Assembly (NCBI RefSeq): GCF_034044715.1
Contig: NZ_JAXCLW010000008.1
Span: 88,391 to 152,390, forward strand
DNA: 64,000 bases
Reading direction: 5' to 3'
From: Dongia_B soli
GTDB lineage: Bacteria > Pseudomonadota > Alphaproteobacteria > Dongiales > Dongiaceae
Shown: piece after piece, positions 8,909 through 17,148 of the stretch
How positions within the stretch are numbered: the stretch's first letter is position 1
Layout: each line of letters opens with the position of its first letter
Notes under the pieces: generated by a model
Seen by the model: only the letters and a program-made list of their open reading frames with translations
Database searches by the model: none
What the model was told of the DNA's origin: nothing
Made by a program: the position numbers and the translations under genes

Positions 8909-9595
8909 TCAACGTTCGGGATAGCGCTTCATGCGCTTGACGCTCATGGAGATATGACTGCGACGGATATGGCCGACCGCTTCCAGATCGCCAACCTCCA
9001 TGGCCGCCAGGATATCGGCCATCTCGCGACGAAACACGGCGATCTCATCGGGCAGGTTGAGGTGAGGTACGGATTTAATCCAGATCCGGGTCGTCAAATA
9101 ATAGAGGCGCTCCGAAATATCCCGCAGCGGCACATTGCCGATCATGCTGCCCAGTTCCTGGAAGAAATCGATATTGAGCTGCATAAAGGTTTTCGGCTCC
9201 GGCTTCTTCGCCAGCTGGTCGCAGCGCTCTACCAGCGCGCGCAGGCGGCCGAGGTCATCCTCGGTTCGGGGAACGGGATCGAGCTTGCCAATCAGGACCG
9301 CCAGCTCCATGCGCAGTTGGAAGACTTGCGCCAAAGCATCGATATCGACATCCGTCACGAAGGTGCCGACGCCATGCCGGCTTTCCAGCAAACCTTCGCT
9401 TTCCAGGCGGGTCAGGACGCGGCGAATCGGTGTGCGGGAAACGTGAAATTCCTCAGCCAATTCTTCTTCGGCGAGTCGCGCACCGGGTCCGTATTCGAGC
9501 AGGCAGATACGGTCGCGAATAGTTTTATAAATTCGCTCGAAACGTTCGCGTGACATGCTCAAAGGACGTTCCGCCATATCGTCCTGCACACTCAT
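8909..9595 (-). CDS. GntR-family (FCD/FadR type) transcriptional regulator
   Basis: This 228-aa regulator has an N-terminal winged helix (about residues 16-80; LAEEFHVSRTPIRRVLTRLE is the recognition region) and an all-helical FCD ligand domain. It overlaps the ehuA stop by ATGA, so it is co-translated with the ectoine transporter. The likely role is to sense an ectoine-derived metabolite and control the ehu and eut operons. FadR-type GntR proteins commonly bind TTGTnnACAA-like palindromes, and such a palindrome lies at the eutB start. The well-studied ectoine regulator EnuR is a MocR protein, so this would be a different control solution. Confidence 0.88.
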   Translation of the reverse strand: MSVQDDMAERPLSMSRERFERIYKTIRDRICLLEYGPGARLAEEELAEEFHVSRTPIRRVLTRLESEGLLESRHGVGTFVTDVDIDALAQVFQLRMELAVLIGKLDPVPRTEDDLGRLRALVERCDQLAKKPEPKTFMQLNIDFFQELGSMIGNVPLRDISERLYYLTTRIWIKSVPHLNLPDEIAVFRREMADILAAMEVGDLEAVGHIRRSHISMSVKRMKRYPER

Positions 9596-10413
9596 ACCGA
9601 CTCCAATACAGCCCTCAGAAATTGTTTCGTCCGCTCGTTTTTCGGCGCGCCAAACAGCTCCTGCGGTACCCCTTGTTCGGCGATCTTGCCCTGATAGAAG
9701 AAACAGACCCGGTCGGCAAACTCTTTCGCAAAGCCCATCTGATGGGTCACCATCAGCATGGTCAGGTCATGTTCGGCGCCCAATTGCCGGATGACATGCA
9801 GCACTTCACCGACCAGTTCAGGATCGAGGGCCGAGGTGACCTCGTCGAACAGCATCACTTTCGGCCGCATGGCCAATGCCCGGGCGATGGCGACGCGCTG
9901 TTGCTGGCCCCCGGAAAGCTGTGCCGGATAATGTCCTTTCTTGTCTGCGAGGCCCACCATGTCGAGCAATTCCGTGGCGCGGGCCTCCGCCTCTTTGCGC
10001 GACATTTTCAGCACGGTGATCGGCGCCTCGATGCAGTTCTGCAAGGCGGTCATATGAGGAAACAGATTGAAATGCTGGAACACCATGCCGATCTTGCTGC
10101 GCACCCGCCGCAGATGCTTTTGCGCAGCCGGCACCATCTGGCCGGATCGCATCATATGGGTCATCGGCTCGCCATCGACCCAGATGACGCCACCATCGAT
10201 CCGTTCCAGCGTCATCAGCATCCGCAGCACCGTGGTCTTGCCGGAACCGGACGGGCCGATGATCGCAACTTTCTCACCGCGCGCAATCTCCAGGTTGAGG
10301 TCGTCGAGGACCACAAGATTGCCATAGCGCTTGCAGACATTTTCGAATCGGACCATGGGCTGTTCGGCTGCGGACTGCGCCGCTGAGGTCTTTATGGCTG
10401 TCACCTCTGTCAT
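9592..10413 (-). CDS. ehuA: Ectoine ABC transporter ATPase EhuA
   Basis: This 273-aa polar amino acid-type ABC ATPase powers uptake through EhuCD. Walker A is GPSGSGKTT, the signature is LSGGQQQRVAIARAL, and Walker B is VMLFDEVTSALDPE. The first 20 residues (MTEVTAIKTSAAQ...) are a non-conserved extension. The ATG at 10413 overlaps the ehuD stop as ATGA. The stop overlaps the next ATG (GntR) in the same way. Assignment to ectoine rests on the cluster; by sequence it is a generic GlnQ-like ATPase. Confidence 0.9.
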   Translation of the reverse strand: MTEVTAIKTSAAQSAAEQPMVRFENVCKRYGNLVVLDDLNLEIARGEKVAIIGPSGSGKTTVLRMLMTLERIDGGVIWVDGEPMTHMMRSGQMVPAAQKHLRRVRSKIGMVFQHFNLFPHMTALQNCIEAPITVLKMSRKEAEARATELLDMVGLADKKGHYPAQLSGGQQQRVAIARALAMRPKVMLFDEVTSALDPELVGEVLHVIRQLGAEHDLTMLMVTHQMGFAKEFADRVCFFYQGKIAEQGVPQELFGAPKNERTKQFLRAVLESV

Positions 10414-11069
10414 TTGGCGCTCCTGAGATTGAGGCGGCGTTCCACCAGTCTGATCAGAGCCGCAGAAACCAGGCTCATGATGAGAAAGGCGATGCCGACC
10501 AAAGTGATGGGCTCGGTGTAACGGAATGTCTCGGAGCCCAAAATCTTCGCCGTCTGCATCATCTCCATGACCGCGATGGCAGAGAGCAGCGGCGTTTCCT
10601 TGAAGAGGGCCACGAGATAATTGCCAAGGACCGGCACGATCGGCGGAATCGCCTGCGGCAGAATGATGTTTTTGAAAGTATTCAAACTGCTGAGATTGAG
10701 CGCGGTGCAGGCTTCCCACTGGCCGCGATGCACGCCTTCGAGGCCAGCACGATAGACCTCGGCGCAATAGCAGCCGTAATGCAGCCCGAGCGCGATAACG
10801 CCGGCGACGAAGGCATCGAGCGTGACGCCGAAAGAGGGGAAGACGAAATAGAGAAAGAAGATCTGGATCAGCAGCGGGGTCGAGCGGATGAATTCGATGA
10901 AGACCGACACGCACCAGCCGACCTTCGGACCACTCATGCGCAGGATCGCGAGGATGAGGCCAAGCACCAGGGCCAGCACAAAACCGATGGCGGTAGCCTC
11001 GATCGTCACGATCGCCGCCTGCGCCAGGACCGGCAGAATCTCAAAGGTATAATCCCAATCCCAGATCAT
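10410..11069 (-). CDS. ehuD: Ectoine ABC transporter permease EhuD
   Basis: This 219-aa inner-membrane permease belongs to the His/Glu/Gln/Arg/opine family. Hydrophobic segments and the family motif EVYRAGLEGVHRGQWEA, which contacts the ATPase, are visible, followed by FKNIILPQAIPPIVP. The ATG at 11069 (MIWDWDYTFE) overlaps the ehuC stop as TGATG, and its stop overlaps ehuA. A much longer in-frame extension upstream is antisense-like, overlaps ehuC and is rejected. It pairs with EhuC to form the channel. Confidence 0.92.
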   Translation of the reverse strand: MIWDWDYTFEILPVLAQAAIVTIEATAIGFVLALVLGLILAILRMSGPKVGWCVSVFIEFIRSTPLLIQIFFLYFVFPSFGVTLDAFVAGVIALGLHYGCYCAEVYRAGLEGVHRGQWEACTALNLSSLNTFKNIILPQAIPPIVPVLGNYLVALFKETPLLSAIAVMEMMQTAKILGSETFRYTEPITLVGIAFLIMSLVSAALIRLVERRLNLRSAK

Positions 11070-11797
11070 CAGGCGCTCCTGCCGCGCGGCATCCCCTTGG
11101 ATGCAATTTTTTCCAGTCGCTTCATGCCGATCGTGATGCAAAGTGACATCACAAGATACATGAGCAGCACCAGCGTGAAGATCGGAATCGTCCGCATCGT
11201 CGTCTGGTTCATCTCCTGCGCCATGAAGGCGAGATCGGAAAGCGTGATCAGCGAGACGAGGGCGGTCGATTTCAGCAGTTCGATGAAGAGATTGCCCCAG
11301 GGAGGAATCATGGCAATGAAGGCCTGGGGCAGGATGATGCGGCGTAATGCCTGGACCCGCGTCATATTGAGGGCAATGGTCGCTTCCCATTGGCTGCGGC
11401 TAACTGATTGCACCGCACCGCGCACAACCTCTGCGCCATAAGCACCGACATTCAGGCCAAGGCCGAGAACGGCGACCGTGAAGGGTTCCAGCGAGATGCC
11501 AAAAAGCGGCAGGGCAAAGAACAGCCAGAACAACTGCACCAAAGCGGAGGTGCCGCGAAAAATCTCGATATAGGTGACGGCGAGCCAGCGGAGGGGGCCA
11601 GGACCGTAAAGCTTGGCCAGGCCCGAGACGGTGCCCATAATGACGGCCAGCAGGGAACCGCAGACGGCAATCTGCACCGTTAGCCACGCGCCTTGCAACA
11701 GGCCGGGAAAGAAAACGGAAAAAGTGTGCGATGTGGCAAGCGCCGCCAGGGTTATGAGGGCGGCGACAAGCATTGCACCGAGCGAAAACGTGCCCAC
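11069..11797 (-). CDS. ehuC: Ectoine ABC transporter permease EhuC
   Basis: This is the second permease (242 aa) of the same amino acid ABC family. Its ATPase-contact motif is EVVRGAVQSVSRSQWEA, followed by LRRIILPQAFIAMIPPWGN. About five transmembrane segments are visible, beginning at residue 5. It lies 67 bases after the binding protein, separated by a strong hairpin, and is coupled to ehuD. Confidence 0.92.
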   Translation of the reverse strand: MGTFSLGAMLVAALITLAALATSHTFSVFFPGLLQGAWLTVQIAVCGSLLAVIMGTVSGLAKLYGPGPLRWLAVTYIEIFRGTSALVQLFWLFFALPLFGISLEPFTVAVLGLGLNVGAYGAEVVRGAVQSVSRSQWEATIALNMTRVQALRRIILPQAFIAMIPPWGNLFIELLKSTALVSLITLSDLAFMAQEMNQTTMRTIPIFTLVLLMYLVMSLCITIGMKRLEKIASKGMPRGRSA

Positions 11798-11831
11798 GTC
11801 AGGAACCTCCGGGCTCCAGAAAGTCGATCAG

Positions 11832-11855
11832 GCGGGGCGGATAGTTCCGCCCCGC
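11832..11855 (-). terminator. hairpin between ehuB and ehuC
   Basis: A perfect 10-bp stem (GCGGGGCGGA with its complement) and a TAGT-region loop lie in the gap after the binding-protein gene. Such stems after periplasmic binding protein genes usually stabilise that message or partly stop transcription, so that the binding protein outnumbers the permease. No U-run follows, so a complete stop is unlikely. Confidence 0.6.
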
Positions 11856-11864
11856 GCTTCAATC

Positions 11865-12740
11865 TTATTCGCCTTTGCAGAGCTGTTCAGTGGTCATATT
11901 CGGGAGGTAATCCTTGCCGAAGCCGAGTGGCGTGACCAAAGCGATATGCTCCGGCGAGCCGATGAATTTCTTCAGCTCGTTGTTGAAGGCTTCATAAAGG
12001 TCCTTGTCTTCCTTGCGGAAGCCGAAGCCGCCATGTCCCTTCACGGATTTGCCGGCAACCTCGCCGAAAGGCGGCGTCGATTCCACACCCTCGCTTTTCT
12101 TCGCCATATCGGCAATTGAGAGCGCGGTCAGCGATGCCGCATCGGCGCGGCCCGATTGTACCGCCGCCACCAAGCTCGACTGATCCGGCAGCATGACCAA
12201 TTGCGTTATCGGAATACCGGCATCCTTGGCATAGCCCGCTTCGACCGCGCCCGCCATGACGGCGAGCTTGAGGTCCTTGTTCGCAGCGATGCTGGAATAA
12301 TCCTTGATCTTCTTCGGATTGCCCTTTTTCACCAGCATAGCCTGGCCGATGCCGTAGGAGGGTTCGGAGAACTGGATTTCCTTGCAGCGCTTCGGATTGA
12401 TGAACATGCCGGCGGCAATGATGTCAAAGCGCCCGGCTTTCAAACCGGGAATGAGCGCGCCGAATTCCGTCAGCACGCCATCGACTTCGGGAATGCCGAT
12501 CTTCTTCAGCACGGCCTTTGCTACTTCCGGTGCCTCGCCGGTCAGTTTGCCGTCGGGCGTCGCATAGCCGAACGGCGCTTCATTGGCAAAGCCGATGCGG
12601 ATGAAGCCCTGTTTCTTTGCTTTCTCGTAAACAGTCTCCGCAAAGGCGGGACGCGATGTGCTGATGATCAATCCCGCAGCGCCGAGGCCGCCCAGGGACA
12701 GTAAAAGATGACGACGGCTGACGCCAAAATGGTGGTCCAT
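11865..12740 (-). CDS. ehuB: Ectoine/hydroxyectoine-binding protein EhuB
   Basis: This 291-aa periplasmic solute-binding protein of family 3 captures ectoines for EhuCDA. The N-terminus has a twin-arginine-like signal (SRRHLLLSLGGLGAAG) with cleavage likely after PAFA. The mature part reads GFIRIGFANEAPFGYATPDG, the usual ligand-pocket strand, followed by FDIIAAGMFINPKRC, which fits the EhuB group. It is the first gene of the minus-strand operon and faces eutB across a 174-base control region. Binding specificity is inferred from the cluster. Confidence 0.9.
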   Translation of the reverse strand: MDHHFGVSRRHLLLSLGGLGAAGLIISTSRPAFAETVYEKAKKQGFIRIGFANEAPFGYATPDGKLTGEAPEVAKAVLKKIGIPEVDGVLTEFGALIPGLKAGRFDIIAAGMFINPKRCKEIQFSEPSYGIGQAMLVKKGNPKKIKDYSSIAANKDLKLAVMAGAVEAGYAKDAGIPITQLVMLPDQSSLVAAVQSGRADAASLTALSIADMAKKSEGVESTPPFGEVAGKSVKGHGGFGFRKEDKDLYEAFNNELKKFIGSPEHIALVTPLGFGKDYLPNMTTEQLCKGE

Positions 12741-12810
12741 TCCTCTCCTCCACTGCTCGTTCGAGATTTGGTTGAAGGCATCCGTAGCGGATTTATCTCG
12801 TTGACCAATG

Positions 12811-12820
12811 TTGTGTACAT
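12811..12820. promoter_or_regulatory. candidate GntR half-conserved operator
   Basis: TTGTGTACAT differs at two positions from the TTGTATACAA palindrome at 12906. It lies between the proposed -35 and -10 of the eutB promoter, a position suited to repression. The likely binder is the GntR/FCD protein encoded at 8909-9595. This is inference from the motif type and context. Confidence 0.4.
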
Positions 12821-12862
12821 CTATTCTTTCTTTTGGGCAAGGGCTGATGTATAACTGCCGAT

Positions 12863-12884
12863 AAATCGCATTTTAATGCGATTT
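12863..12884. promoter_or_regulatory. 9-bp inverted repeat, candidate DoeX (AsnC/Lrp) site
   Basis: AAATCGCAT and ATGCGATTT form a perfect 9-bp inverted repeat around a 4-base loop, upstream of eutB. AsnC/Lrp proteins bind AT-rich dyads of this sort, and doeX is the last gene of the eutB operon. It could equally form a hairpin in the 5' leader. The binder is unproven. Confidence 0.4.
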
Positions 12885-12905
12885 TCAACCCGAATGGGAA
12901 TATAG

Positions 12906-12915
12906 TTGTATACAA
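12906..12915. promoter_or_regulatory. TTGTATACAA palindrome at the eutB start
   Basis: A perfect 10-base palindrome whose last base is the A of the eutB ATG. FadR-type GntR operators often have this form. Its position would block translation initiation or early elongation of transcription if bound. A TTG within it could in principle start translation three codons earlier. Confidence 0.45.
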
Positions 12916-13928
12916 TGTCAGAATCGGATTACCAAATGCCGGATTTGGCCGAGATTCAGCGCGCCGCACAGGCGATTGCCGGCACAGCCGAGCGGACGCC
13001 TTATGTCATTTCTTCCGCTTTATCGGCCCTGGCCGGGCAGGAAATCGGCCTGAAGCTGGAGACCCGGCAGCCGATCGGCGCCTTCAAGATCCGTGGTGCC
13101 GCCAATGCGATCAGCCGGCTTTCGCCGGAGCAGGCGCGCCGGGGTGTCGGCTGCTGCTCGACGGGCAATCACGGGCGGGCTTTGGCCTACGCGGCGGCAA
13201 AAAACGGTATCCGCGCCATTGTCTGCCTTTCCTCCCTGGTGCCGCAAAACAAAGTTCGGGCGATCGCGGAATTGGGTGCGGAGGTGCACCGTATCGGCAA
13301 GTGCCAAGACGATGCCCAGGCCGAGATAGACCGCCTGGTCGCCGACGAAGACATTACCGATATCCCGCCTTTCGATCATCCCGACATCATCGCCGGACAG
13401 GGCACCATCGGGCTGGAGCTGTTGGAAGACCGGCCCGACCTCGACGCCATCGTCGTGCCGCTTTCCGGCGGCGGTTTGATCAGCGGCATTGCCATCGCCG
13501 CGAAGGCTATGAAGCCGGAAATCAAAATCATCGGCGTGTCGATGGAACGTGGCGCCGCTATGCAGGCGAGTCTTGCTGCAGGTCATCCGGTCGAGGTCAC
13601 GGAATTGCCGACCCTGGCCGATTCGCTCGGCGGCGGCATCGGGCTTAACAACCGCTGGACCTTCGATATTTGCCGCCGTCTGGTCGATGAAATCATCCTG
13701 CTGAGCGAGGCCGAAATCTATCGCGGCATGCAGCATCTGGCCAGGAAAGAGGGGCTGGTGGTCGAAGGTGCCGCCGCGGTCGGACCGGCTGCGTTGCTCG
13801 CCAGCAAGCTCAAGCCAGCAGGGCCGATGGCGATGATCATTTCTGGCCAAAATATCGATCAACGGCAATTCGATCTCATTGCCGCAGGCAAGCCGGTCCA
13901 GGTCGGCGACATCACGGTGGAAGGATAA
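12915..13928 (+). CDS. eutB: EutB, hydroxyectoine-utilisation PLP lyase
   Basis: This 337-aa fold-type II PLP enzyme is similar to threonine dehydratase. The PLP lysine lies in the motif QPIGAFKIRGAANA (about residue 57), and the glycine-rich phosphate loop is PLSGGGLISGIA. In ectoine clusters EutB acts with EutA and EutC to turn hydroxyectoine-derived intermediates into ectoine-derived ones. The name is unrelated to ethanolamine eutB. It is the first gene of the operon eutB-eutC-eutD-doeX. The ATG at 12915 is used; a TTG at 12906 and an ATG at 12936 are alternatives, and no strong ribosome site separates them. Confidence 0.85.
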   Translation: MSESDYQMPDLAEIQRAAQAIAGTAERTPYVISSALSALAGQEIGLKLETRQPIGAFKIRGAANAISRLSPEQARRGVGCCSTGNHGRALAYAAAKNGIRAIVCLSSLVPQNKVRAIAELGAEVHRIGKCQDDAQAEIDRLVADEDITDIPPFDHPDIIAGQGTIGLELLEDRPDLDAIVVPLSGGGLISGIAIAAKAMKPEIKIIGVSMERGAAMQASLAAGHPVEVTELPTLADSLGGGIGLNNRWTFDICRRLVDEIILLSEAEIYRGMQHLARKEGLVVEGAAAVGPAALLASKLKPAGPMAMIISGQNIDQRQFDLIAAGKPVQVGDITVEG

Positions 13929-13930
13929 GG

Positions 13931-14917
13931 ATGCGCGACATCTTCGTGCTGACCGAAGCGGATCTTCGGAAGTTCATCTCGCTCAACCTCGATATCGTCG
14001 ATGTGGTCGAGCGTGCCTTTCTGGCGCTGGCCTCCGGCAAGGTGGTCATGCCGCCGATCCTCTCCATGGACCTGCCGGATGTACATGGCGAGGTCGATGT
14101 GAAGACTGCCTATATTCCCGGCTTCGACGGCTTCGCCATCAAGGTGAGCCCGGGTTTCTTCGACAACCCGAAGATCGGCCTGCCTAGCCTCAACGGGCTG
14201 ATGATCCTGTTCTCGGCCAAGACTGGGCTCGTAGATGCGCTGATGCTCGATAACGGCTATCTCACCGACATCCGCACCGCGGCGGCGGGTGCAGTTGCTG
14301 CGAAGCATCTGGCACCGTCTCGCGTCGATACCGCCGGCGTGCTTGGCACCGGGGTCCAGGCGAGGTTGCAGATCGCCGCGGCGCATCTCGTGCGGCCTTT
14401 CTCGAAAGTTCTTGTCTGGGGCCGGAATGCCGAAAATGCCGCTTCCTGTGCCCGCGATATCGCAGCCAGTCTTTCTGTCGAGGCCGTTGCACTTGCCGAT
14501 CCGGCGGAGGTCGTGCGGAAAAGTCAGCTGGTGGTTACGACCACGCCGGCGCGCGAACCGGTTCTGAAAGCCGACTGGCTGCATCCCGGTTTGCATATTA
14601 CCGCCATGGGCGCCGATCAGGCCGGCAAGAACGAGATTGACCCTGCCGCCATTCTCGCCGCCGATCTTTTCGCCTGCGACCGGATTTCGCAGAGCGAGAC
14701 GGTGGGTGAGCTGCAAACGGCGCGGAAAGCCGGCTTCCCGGCCGACCGGGTGCCTGAACTGGGTGAGATCATTGGCGAATCGAAAACCGGACGCAGCAAG
14801 GACGATCAAGTCACGATCTGCGACCTGACCGGGACCGGCGCGCAGGACACGGCGATCGCCACCTATGCGCTGATGGCAGCCAAGAAAGCCGATATCGGCA
14901 CGATCATCAAAGCCTGA
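13931..14917 (+). CDS. eutC: EutC, ornithine cyclodeaminase-like protein
   Basis: This 328-aa member of the ornithine cyclodeaminase/mu-crystallin family binds NAD(P) with a Rossmann motif GVLGTGVQARLQIAA (about residue 137). The segment LTDIRTAAAGAVAAKHLA is typical of the family. In ectoine clusters EutC works with EutA/EutB on the hydroxyectoine branch, probably as a reductase or dehydrogenase. Two bases separate it from the eutB stop, and a GGATAAGG site precedes the ATG. Confidence 0.87.
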   Translation: MRDIFVLTEADLRKFISLNLDIVDVVERAFLALASGKVVMPPILSMDLPDVHGEVDVKTAYIPGFDGFAIKVSPGFFDNPKIGLPSLNGLMILFSAKTGLVDALMLDNGYLTDIRTAAAGAVAAKHLAPSRVDTAGVLGTGVQARLQIAAAHLVRPFSKVLVWGRNAENAASCARDIAASLSVEAVALADPAEVVRKSQLVVTTTPAREPVLKADWLHPGLHITAMGADQAGKNEIDPAAILAADLFACDRISQSETVGELQTARKAGFPADRVPELGEIIGESKTGRSKDDQVTICDLTGTGAQDTAIATYALMAAKKADIGTIIKA

Positions 14918-14927
14918 CGAGGAAGAC

Positions 14928-16112
14928 ATGGCCATCTACGACAAACCCTTCACCAAGGCCGAATATGCCAAGCGCGTCGCCGATACGAAGAAGCGCATGC
15001 AGGAGGCCGGCTTCGATCTCCTCATCTGTTCCGATCCGGCCAATATGTGCTGGCTGACCGGCTTCGACGGCTGGTCCTTCTATGTGCCCCAGGCGGTTCT
15101 CGTGCATCTCGAGGAAGAATGGCCGGTCTGGTTCGGCCGTGCCCAGGATGCGAAAGCGGCGCATGTCACCACAGATCTTCCCGCCAACAACATCGTGCCT
15201 TTCTCCGAACGCCTGGTGCAGCACAAGACGGAACATCCGTTCGACGAACTGGCCGATCTCATCGAGAAGCGCGGCTGGGGCAAAGCGCGGATCGGCGTCG
15301 AGATGGATGCGCATTACTACACCGCGCGCTGCCATGCCCACCTCACGAAAGGCCTGCCGAATGGCAAATTCGCCAATAACGGCGATCTGGTGAACTGGGC
15401 GCGGCTCGTCAAATCTGAGACCGAGCTGAAATATATGCGCGAGGCCGGCCGCATCTGCACCGAAGCCATGAACCGGGCGATCGCCAAGATGAAACCGGGC
15501 GTGCCGCAGAACCATGTGATCGCCGAGATCTATCATGCCCAGACCATGGGCGTCGGTGGTATCGGCGGCGATTATGTCGCGATCTGCCCGCTGATGCCGA
15601 TCGGCGAGGGGACCAGCACGCCGCATCTCACCTGGTCCGATGCGCCGCTGCCGAAGAATGCCTTGACCATGCTGGAGATTGCCGGCTCCCGCCGTCATTA
15701 TCACGCGCCGCTGACCCGGACGATTCATCTCGGCGAGCCGCCGGCGGGCATTCAGGATGTCGCGAAAGCCGTCGTCGAAGGTGTCGATGCCGGACTCGCC
15801 ACGGCGCGGCCTGGCGCGACCGCTGAAGAAGTCGAAGCCGCCTGGCAGGCCGTGCTGCGGCGGAACGGATTGAAGAAGGAAAGCCGCGTCGGCTATTCGA
15901 TCGGCCTCTCCTATCCGCCGGATTGGGGCGAACGGACGGTCAGCCTGCGTCCCACCGATCTGACGGTACTGCAACCCGGCATGTGCTTCCACATCCAATC
16001 GGGTGTCTGGTTGCAGGATTGGGGCGTGGCGATCTCCGAATCCTTCGTAGTGACGGAAAAAGGTGGCGAACGTCTCTGTGACGTGGCCCGCGAACTCATC
16101 GTCATCGACTGA
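14928..16112 (+). CDS. doeA: Ectoine hydrolase DoeA/EutD (M24 fold)
   Basis: Ectoine hydrolase opens the ectoine ring, mainly to N-alpha-acetyl-diaminobutyrate. The 394-aa protein has the creatinase-like N-terminal domain (about 1-155) and the pita-bread M24 domain. The classic metal ligands are absent: LEIAGSRRHYHAPLTRT stands where aminopeptidases have two Asp, YSIG replaces the GHG motif, and HIQSGVW replaces the EPG motif. This matches non-metallo DoeA and creatinase. A GAGGAAGAC site precedes the ATG; the gene lies 10 bases after eutC. Confidence 0.9.
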   Translation: MAIYDKPFTKAEYAKRVADTKKRMQEAGFDLLICSDPANMCWLTGFDGWSFYVPQAVLVHLEEEWPVWFGRAQDAKAAHVTTDLPANNIVPFSERLVQHKTEHPFDELADLIEKRGWGKARIGVEMDAHYYTARCHAHLTKGLPNGKFANNGDLVNWARLVKSETELKYMREAGRICTEAMNRAIAKMKPGVPQNHVIAEIYHAQTMGVGGIGGDYVAICPLMPIGEGTSTPHLTWSDAPLPKNALTMLEIAGSRRHYHAPLTRTIHLGEPPAGIQDVAKAVVEGVDAGLATARPGATAEEVEAAWQAVLRRNGLKKESRVGYSIGLSYPPDWGERTVSLRPTDLTVLQPGMCFHIQSGVWLQDWGVAISESFVVTEKGGERLCDVARELIVID

Positions 16113-16122
16113 CGGGACCGAC

Positions 16123-16623
16123 ATGCGAAATGGTGCGATAAAGCTCGATGATCGCGATCTCCGGATTCTGTCGATCCTGCAAACGGAAGGTAGAATCACC
16201 AAAACCGCTTTAGCCGAGCGGGTCAATCTGTCGCCGACGCCTTGCTGGAGCCGGCTGAAACGATTGGAGCGGATCGGCGTCATCGAGGGTTATCGCGCCA
16301 AGGTCGCGATCAAAAGATTCGGCCTCACCATGGTTTTCATGGAGGCTGAATTGGAAAGCCACCGCGCAGCGGATTTCGCCCGCTTCGAAGCGGCGATGCG
16401 GGAGCGGCCGGAAGTCGTCGGCTGCTGGTCGGTCGGCGGCGGGATCGATTATCTGATCCAGATCATGGTGAAGCGGGTCGATGCCTATCAACGCCTGGTC
16501 GACAATCTGCTAGAAAGTGGCGTCGGGTTGAAACGCTACTATACTTACGTGGTGACCAAGCCGATCAAGGAAGACGGCCAGCTGCCACTGGAACAACTGG
16601 CGTCGGAATTGGCCGAAGACTGA
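16123..16623 (+). CDS. doeX: AsnC/Lrp-family regulator DoeX
   Basis: This 166-aa regulator has an N-terminal helix-turn-helix (LDDRDLRILSILQTEGRITK, then LSPTPCWSRLKRLERIG) and a C-terminal RAM/ligand domain (YLIQIMVKRVDAYQRLV). DoeX-type regulators respond to ectoine-derived diaminobutyrate compounds and control ectoine degradation genes. It is the last gene of the eutB operon, 10 bases after doeA. The ATG at 16123 was chosen because longer starts overlap doeA by 50 bases and lack conservation. It converges with soxG. Confidence 0.88.
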   Translation: MRNGAIKLDDRDLRILSILQTEGRITKTALAERVNLSPTPCWSRLKRLERIGVIEGYRAKVAIKRFGLTMVFMEAELESHRAADFARFEAAMRERPEVVGCWSVGGGIDYLIQIMVKRVDAYQRLVDNLLESGVGLKRYYTYVVTKPIKEDGQLPLEQLASELAED

Positions 16624-16629
16624 TCTCCC

Positions 16630-17148
16630 TCATCCGTGCCGTAGCGCCTCTTCCAAAACCTCACGCAGCGATTTACTGAAACTGCGTGGGCACAAGATCG
16701 CGAGGTGATGTGCCTCACGCCATAGTGTGACGGGGATCCGATGCATCGAGGTCAGTCGTATTGCACCGACAGGAAAGGCGGGCTCGCGCGGATCGAGGCC
16801 GCTGAATTTCGCTATCAGATCGGTGGCGGCTGGCATGGCAACTCGCAGTAAGCATCTCGATTGCGAAAGATCGAGCACGACGCCTTGGCCGATCGGCAGA
16901 TCAGGTAAGATGCCGGCTTTGGTATATCGCAACAGCCACAGGCGCTGCGGATGAAGGCGTAACAAAATCCCATCCGCTGCTTCGATAACTTGGCCCGGTA
17001 CCGGCACCGAGGATGCACCGCAGGCAACGGCGATCGACCGCGCGGCCGATGTAAAGCTTTCCGGCCAGGCATGGAATTGCGTGAGCGTCCAGCCGGTCCG
17101 TTCACTGATGAGGGGCGTCGCTGTCGAGACTTGCGCGGCGTCAGGCAT
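16630..17148 (-). CDS. soxG: Sarcosine oxidase gamma subunit
   Basis: This 172-aa protein is the gamma subunit of heterotetrameric sarcosine oxidase, a small GcvT-like fold that contacts the alpha subunit. Typical segments are LLRLHPQRLWLLRY and VLDLSQSRCLLRVA. The ATG at 17148 overlaps the soxA stop by 8 bases, so translation is coupled; a start further upstream within soxA is less likely. It is the last gene of soxB-D-A-G. Confidence 0.86.
   Translation of the reverse strand: MPDAAQVSTATPLISERTGWTLTQFHAWPESFTSAARSIAVACGASSVPVPGQVIEAADGILLRLHPQRLWLLRYTKAGILPDLPIGQGVVLDLSQSRCLLRVAMPAATDLIAKFSGLDPREPAFPVGAIRLTSMHRIPVTLWREAHHLAILCPRSFSKSLREVLEEALRHG

Larger units (their letters stand above)
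12741..12914. promoter_or_regulatory. ehuB/eutB divergent control region
   Basis: This region separates the two divergent ectoine operons. A possible sigma-70 promoter toward eutB is TTGACC at 12801-12806 with TATTCT at 12822-12827 (short 15-base spacing). A TTGTGTACAT box at 12811-12820 sits between the two elements. For ehuB, TTGCCC (complement of 12835-12840) with TACACA is possible. A perfect inverted repeat lies at 12863-12884 and the palindrome TTGTATACAA at 12906-12915. Two different site types suit the two regulators encoded here (GntR and Lrp/AsnC families). Promoter calls are by eye. Confidence 0.5.

Noticed and set aside
12915..14917. eutB/eutC read as ethanolamine ammonia-lyase
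   Set aside because: The proteins are threonine dehydratase-like and ornithine cyclodeaminase-like; the shared symbols refer to ectoine utilisation.
14907..16283. Minus-strand open frame of about 458 codons
   Set aside because: It is antisense to doeA and doeX, with His/Asp/Arg-rich non-protein-like sequence.
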